Source: Robertmurraya korlensis NBRC 107688 (GTDB lineage Bacteria; Bacillota; Bacilli; Bacillales; Cytobacillaceae). Taken from it: a stretch of DNA of 64,000 bases. The stretch is from the NCBI RefSeq assembly GCF_001591645.1, contig NZ_BCVH01000009.1, positions 124,001 through 188,000 of the forward strand, read 5' to 3'. Of this stretch, positions 29,473 to 37,912 are shown one piece after another. The position numbers and the translations under genes were made by a program. The notes beneath the pieces were generated by a model. The model did not search any database, was not told the DNA's origin, and worked only from the letters and a program-made list of their open reading frames with translations. Positions within the stretch are counted from its first letter, which is position 1. Every line of letters begins with the position of its first letter.

Positions 29473-30491
29473 TGCTGAAAGGAAAACAATCTTGGATATT
29501 TAATAATCGCCCCGTGATTACTGCTACAGGCGTTACTGGTGGTCCTTTCGAGAAAAATGGTCGATTGTCGAACGATTTTGATGTTCTATACGATGATTTA
29601 TGGATGGGAGAGGAGTCATACGAAAAAGCTCACCGTCACTTGCTAGAAGTAGCAACGAAAACCGCGTTCGAAAAAGAGGGTGTGACGGTAGATGATGTAC
29701 AATTTATGATTGCTGGAGACCTCATTAATCAAATTACGCCAACTAGTATTGCTGCAAGGCAGTTAAAAATCCCATATCTTGGTGTCTTTGGTGCTTGCTC
29801 AACCTCCATGGAGGGATTAGCTTTAGCATCGTTTTTCGTTAATTATGGAGGAGGAAACTATATTGTTACAGGTGCAACGAGCCATAATGCAGCTGTTGAG
29901 AAGCAATTTCGTTACCCTACTGAGTACGGTGGACAAAAGCCTCCAACGGCCCAATGGACAGTAACAGGTGCAGGTGTTGGCCTAGTGAAAGCGAATCAGG
30001 GAAATGATAGTGGGAAGCCTGTCACAACATCAGCCACGATTGGAAGGGTCATTGATTTAGGGTTAACGGATCCTTTTAATATGGGTGGTGCGATGTCCCC
30101 GGCTGCGGCTGATACAATCCTGGCTCATTTTAAGGATATGGAAATTGAGCCTTCCTATTACGACCTAATTGTAACAGGGGACCTAGGGAAAATTGGTCAT
30201 GAAACAACCTTTGGTTTATTGCAAAAGGAAGGTTTACCTATTAAAAAGGAGCAATTTAAAGATTGCGGAATGTTAATTTATAAAGAAGAGCAACCAGTTC
30301 AATCCGGTGGTAGTGGAGCAGGATGTTCAGCGACGGTATTATACGGACATTTGTTAAATGAAATGAAGAAGGGAACATTTAAGCGAATTCTAGTCGTAGC
30401 AACAGGAGCACTTCTATCGCCGCTTACAGTGCAACAAAAGGAAAGTATTCCTTGTATTGCCCATGCTGTTTCTATTGAAATGAACGATTAA
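29472..30491 (+). CDS. spoVAD: Stage V sporulation protein AD
   Basis: This thiolase-fold component of the SpoVA machinery, known to bind dipicolinic acid in B. subtilis, has 339 residues. ACSTSMEGLALAS near 111-123 corresponds to the thiolase nucleophile region, and the C-terminal GSGAGCSATVLYGHLL is typical. It overlaps the upstream stop by one base (TAATG), indicating coupling with spoVAC. Confidence 0.94.
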   Translation: MLKGKQSWIFNNRPVITATGVTGGPFEKNGRLSNDFDVLYDDLWMGEESYEKAHRHLLEVATKTAFEKEGVTVDDVQFMIAGDLINQITPTSIAARQLKIPYLGVFGACSTSMEGLALASFFVNYGGGNYIVTGATSHNAAVEKQFRYPTEYGGQKPPTAQWTVTGAGVGLVKANQGNDSGKPVTTSATIGRVIDLGLTDPFNMGGAMSPAAADTILAHFKDMEIEPSYYDLIVTGDLGKIGHETTFGLLQKEGLPIKKEQFKDCGMLIYKEEQPVQSGGSGAGCSATVLYGHLLNEMKKGTFKRILVVATGALLSPLTVQQKESIPCIAHAVSIEMND

Positions 30492-30505
30492 AGGGAGGGA
30501 AAGAG

Positions 30506-30862
30506 ATGCTCGCTATGTTTTTTTGGGCCTTTGTTGTTGGAGGTACGATTTGTGTAATCGGGCAGCTTATGTTTGACGTAGCACGACTTACCCCTGCACA
30601 TACATTAAGTGCACTTGTCGTGGTAGGGGCAGTGTTAGATGGTTTTGGTTTATACGAACCATTAGCAGATTTCGCGGGTGCTGGTGCAACTGTCCCTATC
30701 ACAAATTTTGGTAATACTCTTGTACATGGTGCACTTCAAGAAGCGGAGCAGCATGGAATTATCGGGGTGCTTACTGGAATGTTTGAGATCACAAGCTCGG
30801 GTATTTCTTCAGCCATTGTTTTTGCTTTTATCGGTGCACTTATATTTAAGCCAAAAGGCTAA
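30506..30862 (+). CDS. spoVAE: Stage V sporulation protein AE (SpoVAEb type)
   Basis: This 118-residue membrane subunit of SpoVA is paralogous to SpoVAC (it shares DFAGAGATVPITNFGN near 54-69). Four hydrophobic helices span most of the chain. The ATG has GGGAGG nearby, and the gene follows spoVAD by 14 bases. No spoVAA, AB or AF follows, so this is a reduced C-D-E set. Confidence 0.93.
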   Translation: MLAMFFWAFVVGGTICVIGQLMFDVARLTPAHTLSALVVVGAVLDGFGLYEPLADFAGAGATVPITNFGNTLVHGALQEAEQHGIIGVLTGMFEITSSGISSAIVFAFIGALIFKPKG

Positions 30863-30887
30863 AACTTTTCTAATATAGGACAAAGCC

Positions 30888-30917
30888 TACACGTTTTCAG
30901 GTCACTTACATAAGTTA
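30888..30917 (+). promoter_or_regulatory. Candidate sigma-K promoter of the yjcZ-like gene
   Basis: CATAAGTTA at 30909-30917 fits the CATAnnnTA -10 consensus of sigma-K/sigma-E exactly. AC dinucleotides at 30889-30892 lie 16-19 bases upstream, as expected for the short sigma-K -35. It lies 34 bases before the yjcZ-like ATG. Confidence 0.5.
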
Positions 30918-30950
30918 TTAGTAAGTCAAGGAAAAGTGAGGTGACTTGAT

Positions 30951-31082
30951 ATGTGTGGTTACGGCTACGGTGGCTATGGCTACGGCGGCGGCAGCTACGG
31001 CGGTGGATACGGTTCAACATTCGTATTAATCGTTGTACTATTCATTTTGTTAATTATTGTTGGAGCTAGCTTTTACAACTAA
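30951..31082 (+). CDS. YjcZ family sporulation protein (43 residues)
   Basis: This tiny protein has a Gly/Tyr-rich head ([13 protein letters not shown]) and one membrane helix starting [20 protein letters not shown]. This matches the YjcZ family of small sporulation proteins found in multiple copies in Bacillus. The ATG is preceded by GAGGTGA. It sits alone between the spoVA-like operon and spoVIF, with its own candidate promoter and terminator. Function is unknown beyond sporulation association. Confidence 0.88.
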   Translation: MCGYGYGGYGYGGGSYGGGYGSTFVLIVVLFILLIIVGASFYN

Positions 31083-31105
31083 TCTCCACAACCAAGAGTA
31101 GGAAG

Positions 31106-31139
31106 AAAGATCGTTTCTAATCAAAGAAACGGTCTTTTT
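31106..31139 (+). terminator. Terminator after the yjcZ-like gene
   Basis: A 13-bp stem (31106-31118 with 31125-31137, one G-U pair) is followed by Ts. Confidence 0.85.
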
Positions 31140-31153
31140 CCTGTCCAAAAAAT

Positions 31154-31182
31154 CACCCTTTTTATGGTTCCTTCATAAGATG
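31154..31182 (+). promoter_or_regulatory. Candidate sigma-K promoter of spoVIF
   Basis: CACC at 31154-31157 (the mACm form of the -35) and CATAAGATG at 31174-31182 (one mismatch to CATAnnnTA) are spaced by 16 bases. B. subtilis spoVIF is sigma-K dependent. An ATG at 31180 would lie inside this -10, which supports the later start. Confidence 0.5.
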
Positions 31183-31215
31183 AGAGTAGCTAAAAAAGGA
31201 GGCGTGGTTTTAAGA

Positions 31216-31470
31216 ATGGATAATCAATTCTTCAAAAATGTTGAAAAGAAAACTGGCGTAAATATGAAAGACATTCTTGAACTGGCTGGTTCATTACAAA
31301 ATGCAAACTTTAAAGATGAAAAAACAGTTCGAAATGTTATCCAACGTGTTTCTCAAATTGCAAACAAACCAGTTACTAAAGAAATGGAAGATAAAATCGT
31401 TTCTTCTATTGTTGCTGATGGGAAGCAACTTGATTTTAATACGTTATCTAAAATGATTAATAAAAAATAA
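31216..31470 (+). CDS. spoVIF: Stage VI sporulation protein F
   Basis: This is an 84-residue mother-cell protein needed for proper spore coat maturation in B. subtilis (yjcC). The sequence FFKNVEKKTGVNMKDILELAGSLQ and the alternating hydrophobic C-terminus fit the family. The start is taken at MDNQFF. AAAAGGAGG lies 13 bases upstream, farther than usual, but the in-frame upstream ATG falls within the promoter. It is followed by a bidirectional terminator. Confidence 0.9.
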   Translation: MDNQFFKNVEKKTGVNMKDILELAGSLQNANFKDEKTVRNVIQRVSQIANKPVTKEMEDKIVSSIVADGKQLDFNTLSKMINKK

Positions 31471-31476
31471 ACCAAA

Positions 31477-31509
31477 AAGAGAAGCTTACGAAATATGTAA
31501 GCTTCTCTT
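31477..31509. terminator. Bidirectional terminator between spoVIF and the helicase gene
   Basis: A 13-bp stem (31477-31489 with 31497-31509) lies between convergent genes. Confidence 0.88.
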
Positions 31510-31512
31510 CTA

Positions 31513-33801
31513 TTATTTAGGAAGGATGGGAGCTAAGAATCTAGAGGGCTTAGCGTTTTTTCCTCTTCTTTTATGCGGGATTGCTATATAGCATTCTTCT
31601 TGAGCACGAGTGACAGCTACGTATAACAAACGACGTTCTTCTTCAAGTGGTGCGGACTCCCCATTCCTTAAGGATTCTAATGCGTAGTCATGAGGAATTC
31701 CTCCATCAACAACATCGAGAATATAAACAACTCGATATTCTAAGCCCTTTGCACGATGTATGGTACTAAGTGTGATTGCCTGATCAAGCTGTTTACTAAG
31801 ATTTTTTATTTCTTTATTCATCGCACTTATATGCTTTGTATGGTCAAGGAAATCAGTGATTGTTTCAAAGTTTTTGGCTGCGACTTTTAAATCACGAATA
31901 TCATCAGAGCCTTTTTCCAGACTATTCCCTTCATTCCCTCGTTTTTTAAGGTAGTCACCAAAACCAACTTCCTTTTCAATACCTTCAATGCATTCAACAG
32001 GTGTACGGCCTCTTAGGCCTCTAATTGAAGGCAATAGCTTTTTTAGCTTTCTCTCTTGAAAGGGGTGACCAGTCGTAACATTTGATAAGCATTCGAGCAT
32101 GGAGCAATCATCCAAAATACTATTTGCTTTAATGTCATTCAGAACGGATTGTTTAATAAATAAAACAGGGAGAATCTGACTAATAGCAGTTTGGTCATCT
32201 TCATTGATAATGAGTCGAAGAAAGGACAACATCGATTTAACAATATAACGTTCATAAAAGTTTTCCATATCCATGTCAATTCTAAAGGGAAAGCTAGAGG
32301 TTACTAATCTTTCAAAAACTGCTCGGCTCCCTGTATTTGTTCGGTATAAAATGGCGATATCATTTGGAACGTATCCATTTTGTAGTTTTTCATGTATGTC
32401 CTGAACAATCATTGTTGCTTCCTCTTCTTCATCAAAGGGATAAAACAACATTGGTGAAAGAGAATGTTGGTATTGAGCTAACATGGTTTTTTTTCTACGA
32501 GATGTATTCTTTTCAATAATCCGATTGGCAGTAGATATAATTTCATGGGACGAACGATAATTTTCGTTTAATATAATGATTTGACTATCCGGAAAATCTT
32601 TTTCAAAAGAGAGAAGGTAAGTAGGGTCACTACCTCGAAATGCATATATAGATTGATCATCATCTCCTACCGCAAATAAATTCTCCGTTTTCCGAGATAG
32701 GATTTTTATGAGCTCATATTGAACTTTATTAATATCCTGAAATTCATCAATTAAAAAGTACTGGAAGCGATTTTGGTACATGTCTAGTATATCTGGATGT
32801 TCAGTTAAATACTTATGGCATCCAATGAGCATGTCATCAAAGTCGAAAAGGTTTTTCTTTTCTTTTTCTGCTTCATAAAACTTATATAAATGTAATACTT
32901 GCTCCTCCCAACGATTGGTTGCATGCACATCCTGTGGAAGAAGAAAAGTATTTTTCCAATAGCCAATTTGTTGTAAGGCTAAATCGTATGCAAACTCCTT
33001 TTCATCAAGTGAAATAGTTTTTCCACCCTCTTTAAGAATTTGATCCTTTTGCCAATCCTTTTTAATTAGTTTAGATGGATGCCATCTTTCAGGCTCATGG
33101 AAGGTTAGTATTCTATAAAAAATACTATGAAATGTACCTGTTAATAGCCTATTAATGTCTGAAGGTGAAAGAAGTGGATATTTATTAAGCCTTTCTTTCA
33201 TTTCTGTTGCTGCTTTTGCTGTGAAGGTAACAAGCATAATAGATTTTGGATCAATTTTAAGCTCATAAAGCATGTAGGCAGCCCTTGTAGTCAACACTCG
33301 CGTCTTTCCACTACCAGCACCAGCGATGACTAGGACAGAGCCAGTTACTGTTGTAACTGCTTTTATTTGTTGATCATCAAGTTGGAAGCCGTTGTTAGAT
33401 AAATGTTTTATATACTGTGAGGTTATGTTTGTTTCTTTCCGGACTGTTCGTTGAAAGGAGGGAGAAGCTTTTACATTTATGGCTGGTTGAAACGTATCGT
33501 GTTTAGTTGGAGTCACAATCATACGCGTAACAGGTATTTTAAAGCCATTTCGTTCAACGTATTCGATAGGTGAACTACCCGCTTCATCAGGTTCAATATC
33601 AATATCTTTACAATTAGAGTGTTTACGAAGCATATGATAAAAATAAGGATCTTCCTGTATCCCTAAATACAGCCGGACCTGTTCTTTACAAGTGGGACAA
33701 TGCAGTTTTCCTTTTTTGGCGTCATCATATATGAGCTGGTAGCTCTCTCTATTCAATGTGTTTAAATTAACTTTTTCATTATTTTTAATAGCAATTTTCA
33801 T
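31513..33801 (-). CDS. yjcD: UvrD/Rep-type DNA helicase YjcD with N-terminal Cys module
   Basis: This 762-residue superfamily 1A helicase has Walker A GAGSGKT at 161-167, Walker B DEFQD and the motif VGDDDQSIYAFRGS, then LNENYRS, STIHRAKGLEYR and YVAVTRA. The first about 130 residues are not part of the helicase: C35, C38, H56, H61 and C64 form a likely zinc site, with CPTCKEQVRLYLGIQ resembling the head of CoiA (CPLCNGKVIVKLGVQ). A gene at this place is known in B. subtilis. No LexA box is seen upstream. It may act in repair or recombination. Confidence 0.9.
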   Translation of the reverse strand: MKIAIKNNEKVNLNTLNRESYQLIYDDAKKGKLHCPTCKEQVRLYLGIQEDPYFYHMLRKHSNCKDIDIEPDEAGSSPIEYVERNGFKIPVTRMIVTPTKHDTFQPAINVKASPSFQRTVRKETNITSQYIKHLSNNGFQLDDQQIKAVTTVTGSVLVIAGAGSGKTRVLTTRAAYMLYELKIDPKSIMLVTFTAKAATEMKERLNKYPLLSPSDINRLLTGTFHSIFYRILTFHEPERWHPSKLIKKDWQKDQILKEGGKTISLDEKEFAYDLALQQIGYWKNTFLLPQDVHATNRWEEQVLHLYKFYEAEKEKKNLFDFDDMLIGCHKYLTEHPDILDMYQNRFQYFLIDEFQDINKVQYELIKILSRKTENLFAVGDDDQSIYAFRGSDPTYLLSFEKDFPDSQIIILNENYRSSHEIISTANRIIEKNTSRRKKTMLAQYQHSLSPMLFYPFDEEEEATMIVQDIHEKLQNGYVPNDIAILYRTNTGSRAVFERLVTSSFPFRIDMDMENFYERYIVKSMLSFLRLIINEDDQTAISQILPVLFIKQSVLNDIKANSILDDCSMLECLSNVTTGHPFQERKLKKLLPSIRGLRGRTPVECIEGIEKEVGFGDYLKKRGNEGNSLEKGSDDIRDLKVAAKNFETITDFLDHTKHISAMNKEIKNLSKQLDQAITLSTIHRAKGLEYRVVYILDVVDGGIPHDYALESLRNGESAPLEEERRLLYVAVTRAQEECYIAIPHKRRGKNAKPSRFLAPILPK

Positions 33802-33929
33802 AATTAACCCCTTAAAATCAAAAACTCAATCGAACTCTATCATAACAAAACAATTACTCCTACATAAAGAAGAATGTAAAAGTTTTATTTTTCCAAAATC
33901 AAAGGAGACCTATGAAAGAGGTGAAGAAG

Positions 33930-34202
33930 ATGGGGTATATTGTACCTGTAGTTAATTTTCAATCGAACCAGTATTTAGAGAGAAACTTAATAGCATCGAG
34001 AGATCCATATAAATATGAATCGGTAACTAGAGTCATTCCGATAAAAAGTGGAACATCCGAGGGGAATCAACACCAACAATCTTCTTTTTCTAAAAGGTTG
34101 ATTCAAAGGGAAGAAAAAAAAGTACTAAGGCCTTCCAACGAAGCGCTAACCCATATATATGAGATTACAGGAAAAGGAAAATACCTTGATATAAGTGTAT
34201 AA
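33930..34202 (+). CDS. Small protein of unknown function (YIVPV family type)
   Basis: This soluble, basic protein of about 90 residues is not recognised with certainty. It begins MGYIVPVVNFQSNQYLERN and ends with EITGKGKYLDISV. The ATG at 33930 has GAGGTG six bases upstream and is preferred. An in-frame ATG at 33912 lies only four bases after AAAGGAG and is the alternative. It is divergent from yjcD and has a strong terminator. Confidence 0.65.
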   Translation: MGYIVPVVNFQSNQYLERNLIASRDPYKYESVTRVIPIKSGTSEGNQHQQSSFSKRLIQREEKKVLRPSNEALTHIYEITGKGKYLDISV

Positions 34203-34230
34203 AAAATGCCTCAAAATTGAGGCATTTTTT
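34201..34230. terminator. Bidirectional terminator
   Basis: A 14-bp inverted repeat (34201-34214 with 34217-34230) with A and T runs lies between convergent genes, overlapping the stop region of the small gene. Confidence 0.88.
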
Positions 34231-34231
34231 A

Positions 34232-34654
34232 TTATATATATTTCTTCATGGTTCTATGTGGAATGCCAGCATCCATAAACTCATCAGAGATTACTTCATA
34301 CCCTAATTTATCGTAAAAAGGAATTGCTTGCGTTTGTGCATTTAATTTTAATGCGGAGTAGTTATTCTGTTTTGCGTATTGTTCAATTTTATCCATAATC
34401 AGTTTTCCAGCTCCGGTATTTCTACTTCCGGATAACACACAAATTCTTTCTACTTTCCCGATGCCATTTAAATCTCGAAAACGCCCAGCACCTATAGGAA
34501 CTTCCTGATCATAAAGAACGAAATGAGTGCATTCACTGTCGTACTGGTCAATTTCTTCCTCCTCAGGTACCTGTTGTTCCTCAACAAATACATGCTTTCT
34601 AACGTTAAAAGCATCCTGAAGCTTCTCTTTTGTTGTCACTATTTCTACATTCAC
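34232..34654 (-). CDS. yjcF: GNAT family N-acetyltransferase YjcF
   Basis: This 140-residue acetyltransferase of the ElaA/YjcF type opens with a segment including VRKHVFVEEQQVPEEEEID. The acetyl-CoA site is the SRNTGAGKLIM segment near 78-88. The start is a GTG six bases after the yjcG stop codon region, with AAGGAA upstream. The yjcF-yjcG order matches B. subtilis. The substrate is unknown. Confidence 0.9.
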   Translation of the reverse strand: MNVEIVTTKEKLQDAFNVRKHVFVEEQQVPEEEEIDQYDSECTHFVLYDQEVPIGAGRFRDLNGIGKVERICVLSGSRNTGAGKLIMDKIEQYAKQNNYSALKLNAQTQAIPFYDKLGYEVISDEFMDAGIPHRTMKKYI

Positions 34655-34660
34655 TAGTAT

Positions 34661-35173
34661 CTATTCCTTCCCGAGCCTGAATGTCTCAAAAACAGTCCAT
34701 GAGCCATTTTCTAATTGATATAAAAGGTGGAAACGATCAATGTATTCATCATGGTTCACCTTCTGCATTCTTAAAGATCCTAATACATCTGAATGTTCAT
34801 CATCAGATAATCTTTGTCCTAACGTAATATGAGGTACAAAGGAATATTCAGTCGTCTCTCCATATCCAAGAGCGTCTATCGCCTCATGAAGATCAGTAAT
34901 TTCAGTAGAAGGTTCTACCTTGAAATAAATTACATTGTTCACCGGATGAAAGGAGCTGAATTTCGGAATGTGAATATGTAAAGGAGAAAATCGTTTTGCA
35001 ATATCTTCAAGTTTGTTTGCTAAAGTTTTTGCTTCATCATCACTAGCCTCAAAAGGTGCTTTCAGAGTGATATGTGGTGGAATGAGAGAGTAATGAGGAT
35101 CATAACGTTTTCGGTAAGAATTGGCTAAATCTTGAAGTGCTTTCCCAGGGAAAATAACAATTCCAAATTTCAT
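34661..35173 (-). CDS. yjcG: 2H phosphoesterase-like protein YjcG
   Basis: This 170-residue protein of the 2'-5' RNA ligase/2H phosphoesterase superfamily carries two HxTL motifs: PPHITLKAP near 34-37 and VPHITLGQ near 116-119. Substrate unknown; family members act on cyclic phosphodiesters. The ATG at 35173 follows GGAGG; the in-frame ATG at 35215 has no ribosome binding site. It is probably co-transcribed with yjcF. Confidence 0.9.
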   Translation of the reverse strand: MKFGIVIFPGKALQDLANSYRKRYDPHYSLIPPHITLKAPFEASDDEAKTLANKLEDIAKRFSPLHIHIPKFSSFHPVNNVIYFKVEPSTEITDLHEAIDALGYGETTEYSFVPHITLGQRLSDDEHSDVLGSLRMQKVNHDEYIDRFHLLYQLENGSWTVFETFRLGKE

Positions 35174-35288
35174 TATATGACCTCCGTTAGTATATGGATT
35201 ATAGAAGAGTTGCATATTATTTATTATAACAAATTTTCTAAATCATTTATATAATTATACCCATTCATGTTTCGTCATACCCGTATTA

Positions 35289-36017
35289 TTATGAGCCAAA
35301 CATCGCTTTTAATGACGATTTCAGGTCTCCTTGCCAATACGTCCAAGTATGATCGCCATCGAATTCATGATAGACATAGGCTAGTGAATGACTTTTTAAG
35401 TATTTGTTCAGTTCACGGTTTGGGGTTAAGAAATCCTGAACCTTACCGTTCATTGTTTTTACGGATGTTTCGTTTAAACCGATACTATGGTAAATAGATA
35501 GTTGGCTTGTTGTGTTTTCCATAGCGACTCTTTCCAGAACGAGGTCATTAACATAAGGGGATTGAATAATTACCTTCCCAAATGTGTTTGGATATCTTAT
35601 TGCAGTGAGAAGAGAGATAGTAGCACCCAGTGAATCACCAATTAATGTCCGTCCCATCCCCATATGAAAGGTTGGAAACTCTTTATCCAAGAATGGAATA
35701 AGCTCATGAGCTAAAAAGCGGATGTAAGCCTCATGCTTTTTGCCTCCTGGATGATACTTTTCCCTGCGATCCTCAATATCTAAATAAGGGACTCCAACGA
35801 CAATCATGTTTTCAATTTCTTTAACAGAAAGTAATTCATCACAAACCCTTGCTATTCTACCTAATTGGAAATAATCCCTCCCATCAGCTGTAACAAGAAG
35901 GTGGTATTTATACAATGGAGAAAAGTTGGCTGGTTTATATACCAATAGGTTTATTTCTTCGTTAAGTTCGTTACTATAAAATGTTAAGTCTTGAATTGTT
36001 CCTTTTAGGATATTCAC
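35289..36017 (-). CDS. yjcH: Esterase D-like alpha/beta hydrolase YjcH
   Basis: This 242-residue hydrolase has the nucleophile elbow GDSLGA near 123-128 and the late GDHTW containing the likely catalytic histidine near 222. The architecture resembles the esterase D/enterochelin esterase family. The start is a GTG eight bases after AGGAGG. It follows the order yjcF-yjcG-yjcH of B. subtilis. Substrate is unknown. Confidence 0.87.
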   Translation of the reverse strand: MNILKGTIQDLTFYSNELNEEINLLVYKPANFSPLYKYHLLVTADGRDYFQLGRIARVCDELLSVKEIENMIVVGVPYLDIEDRREKYHPGGKKHEAYIRFLAHELIPFLDKEFPTFHMGMGRTLIGDSLGATISLLTAIRYPNTFGKVIIQSPYVNDLVLERVAMENTTSQLSIYHSIGLNETSVKTMNGKVQDFLTPNRELNKYLKSHSLAYVYHEFDGDHTWTYWQGDLKSSLKAMFGS

Positions 36018-36195
36018 TAAGCATTCCTCCTAACTGGAATATAAAGGTACTATTAAAATTTTATCATAAATAGTGTGTGTAGATAGGTTTTATTTTACTA
36101 GTGTATAAGCACTGTATGAAATTGCATAAAGTATTTCTGTGTACAATAATGGGTGTTCGAGAAGTGGAGGGAAGATGCTAGTTGTACCAAATAGT

Positions 36196-36224
36196 TTGAC
36201 AAACAGATGACAGATTATGATAAA
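36196..36224 (+). promoter_or_regulatory. Promoter of the TAXI transporter operon
   Basis: TTGACA (36196-36201) is followed after 17 bases by GATAAA (36219-36224), 44 bases before the TTG start of the binding protein. The -35 is consensus and the -10 is moderate. Confidence 0.55.
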
Positions 36225-36267
36225 ATTAAATACGAAATACTGGAAATTTATAAAAGGGGGAATTCCA

Positions 36268-37269
36268 TTGAAAAAGAAACGTTTTCTTCTTTCAACCGTT
36301 CTAATGTTGGTACTGTCACTTGTGCTCGCAGCTTGTGGAGCAAACAAAGACGAGGGAAGTGGTGCTGAGGATAGCGGTGATTCAGGTGCTGAAAAGCCAA
36401 AATTCATTAGTATTGTAACAGGTGGAACTGGTGGTACATACTACCCGCTAGGTGGATCATTTGCATCGATTATTTCAGATGCAACTGGTATCGAAACAAA
36501 TGCTGAAACATCAGGTGCCTCTGCTGAAAACATGACAACTCTAAAAGCTGGTGATGCAGAGATTGCCTTTACACAAACAGATATTGCTTCTTACGCTAAA
36601 GAAGGAAAATTAATGTTTGAAGGAAATGCTGTTGATAATGTTCAAGCAATCGGGACATTATACCCTGAAACCATTCAAATAGTTACTACAGCGAAGTCAG
36701 GAATTAAGTCTGTAGAAGACTTAAAAGGCAAAAAGGTTTCTGTAGGAGCACCAGGTTCAGGAACAGCTGCTAACGCAGAACAAATTTTAGAGGTTCACGG
36801 ATTATCTTTCGATGATATCCAAAAGCAAGATTTGTCTTTTGACGAATCTACTGCAGGAATCCAAGATGGAACAATTGATGCTGCATTCGTTACAGCTGGT
36901 ACACCAACAGGTGCAGTTGAAGGTTTATCTGCAACAGAAGATATTGTAATCGTACCGATTGCAACGGATAAAATTGCAGAATTAATTGAAGCATATCCTT
37001 ACTATATTGAGGACGAAGTTCCTGCTGGTACGTACGGACTTACTGATAAAGTAGCAACGGTTGCTGTTCAAGCAATGCTAGTTGCAAGTTCTGATCTTCC
37101 TGAAGATGTCGTTTATGATATTACGAAGGCAATCTTTGAAAATCTTGATAAGGTTACACATGCTAAAGGTAAATTGATCAAAGCTGAAAATGCTGTAAAT
37201 GGTGTAGGAATTGAAATCCACCCAGGTGCACAGAAGTATTACGATGAAAAAGGTATTAAAGCTGAATAA
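36268..37269 (+). CDS. TAXI family TRAP transporter solute-binding lipoprotein
   Basis: This is an extracellular binding protein of a tripartite ATP-independent transporter. It has a lipoprotein signal with lipobox LAAC (Cys23), then an Asp/Ser/Gly linker. The TAXI signature TGGTGGTYYPLGG is near residues 51-63. The start is a TTG after AAAGGGGG; an upstream in-frame ATG lies in the -10 region. Ligand unknown; TAXI systems often carry dicarboxylates or amino acids. The fused permease gene follows after DUF1850. Confidence 0.93.
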   Translation: MKKKRFLLSTVLMLVLSLVLAACGANKDEGSGAEDSGDSGAEKPKFISIVTGGTGGTYYPLGGSFASIISDATGIETNAETSGASAENMTTLKAGDAEIAFTQTDIASYAKEGKLMFEGNAVDNVQAIGTLYPETIQIVTTAKSGIKSVEDLKGKKVSVGAPGSGTAANAEQILEVHGLSFDDIQKQDLSFDESTAGIQDGTIDAAFVTAGTPTGAVEGLSATEDIVIVPIATDKIAELIEAYPYYIEDEVPAGTYGLTDKVATVAVQAMLVASSDLPEDVVYDITKAIFENLDKVTHAKGKLIKAENAVNGVGIEIHPGAQKYYDEKGIKAE

Positions 37270-37290
37270 TCAGTAGTTTGGTGAAAATAG

Positions 37291-37334
37291 GACCGGCCGG
37301 CTTTTATAACCATTAAGGGTTATTTTGGTCGGTC
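37291..37334 (+). terminator. Attenuator-like hairpin after the TAXI binding protein gene
   Basis: GACCGGCC (37291-37298) pairs with GGTCGGTC (37327-37334), one G-U, and an inner stem ATAACC/GGTTAT closes a six-base loop. Only a weak T tail follows. It may lower transcription of the permease relative to the binding protein, as at 4422 in opp. Confidence 0.55.
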
Positions 37335-37384
37335 ACTTTTCGCTTTTAAGAGAGAAATATGTACTAGAAAATGGACGTGTTCGA

Positions 37385-37912
37385 ATGGGGAAAATGATTA
37401 AAAGCAAGTCCTTTCAAAGTTTATTCCTCAGTTTGTTACTCATCATTTGTTTATCAACCATTCCATATAAAAAAGCATTAACTTTTCAGTTAGAGAACAC
37501 CGGAAAGGTTCTTGTATATATTCCACTCGGTGAAAATCCAGAATTTAAAATAAAATATACACATTCGATTCATCTATCAGATGTAGTTGAAAGTTATAAG
37601 ATAACGACTAAAGATGAGATCAAACAAGTTGAACTGGAATTTTCTGATTTTTCGATTGGTATGCCTGAAAACGCATCAGATGGAGAAATCTTTGAACAAA
37701 AGAATGGAAAGTACTATATAAAAAACATGAATCGACTCTTTCCTTATTTCGATTTAAGAACAGGAAAAGTGCGTGCAAACCATACGGTTATGTTTAATAA
37801 CAAGAACTACCCTTTAAATGAATACATTGAGCCCGGTACTTGGGTTAGAATAAAGGTTACCAAAATGAACCTTTATCAACAATGGAAAGGAGTGAATATC
37901 ATTGGCGGATAA
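37385..37912 (+). CDS. DUF1850 protein of TAXI transporters
   Basis: This protein of about 175 residues has one N-terminal helix (FQSLFLSLLLIICLSTIP), so it is exported or membrane anchored. The YTHSIHLSDVVESYKI segment is the conserved DUF1850 core. Such genes lie between TAXI binding protein and permease genes. No convincing ribosome binding site marks the start; the ATGs at 37385 and 37394 are candidates, and an upstream TTG at 37325 lies in the hairpin. It overlaps the permease gene by 11 bases. Confidence 0.75.
   Translation: MGKMIKSKSFQSLFLSLLLIICLSTIPYKKALTFQLENTGKVLVYIPLGENPEFKIKYTHSIHLSDVVESYKITTKDEIKQVELEFSDFSIGMPENASDGEIFEQKNGKYYIKNMNRLFPYFDLRTGKVRANHTVMFNNKNYPLNEYIEPGTWVRIKVTKMNLYQQWKGVNIIGG

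Noticed and set aside
36217-36267. N-terminal extension of the TAXI binding protein from an upstream ATG
   Set aside because: The ATG lies within the -10 region of the promoter, and the extension would bury the lipoprotein signal; the TTG at 36268 has AAAGGGGG upstream.
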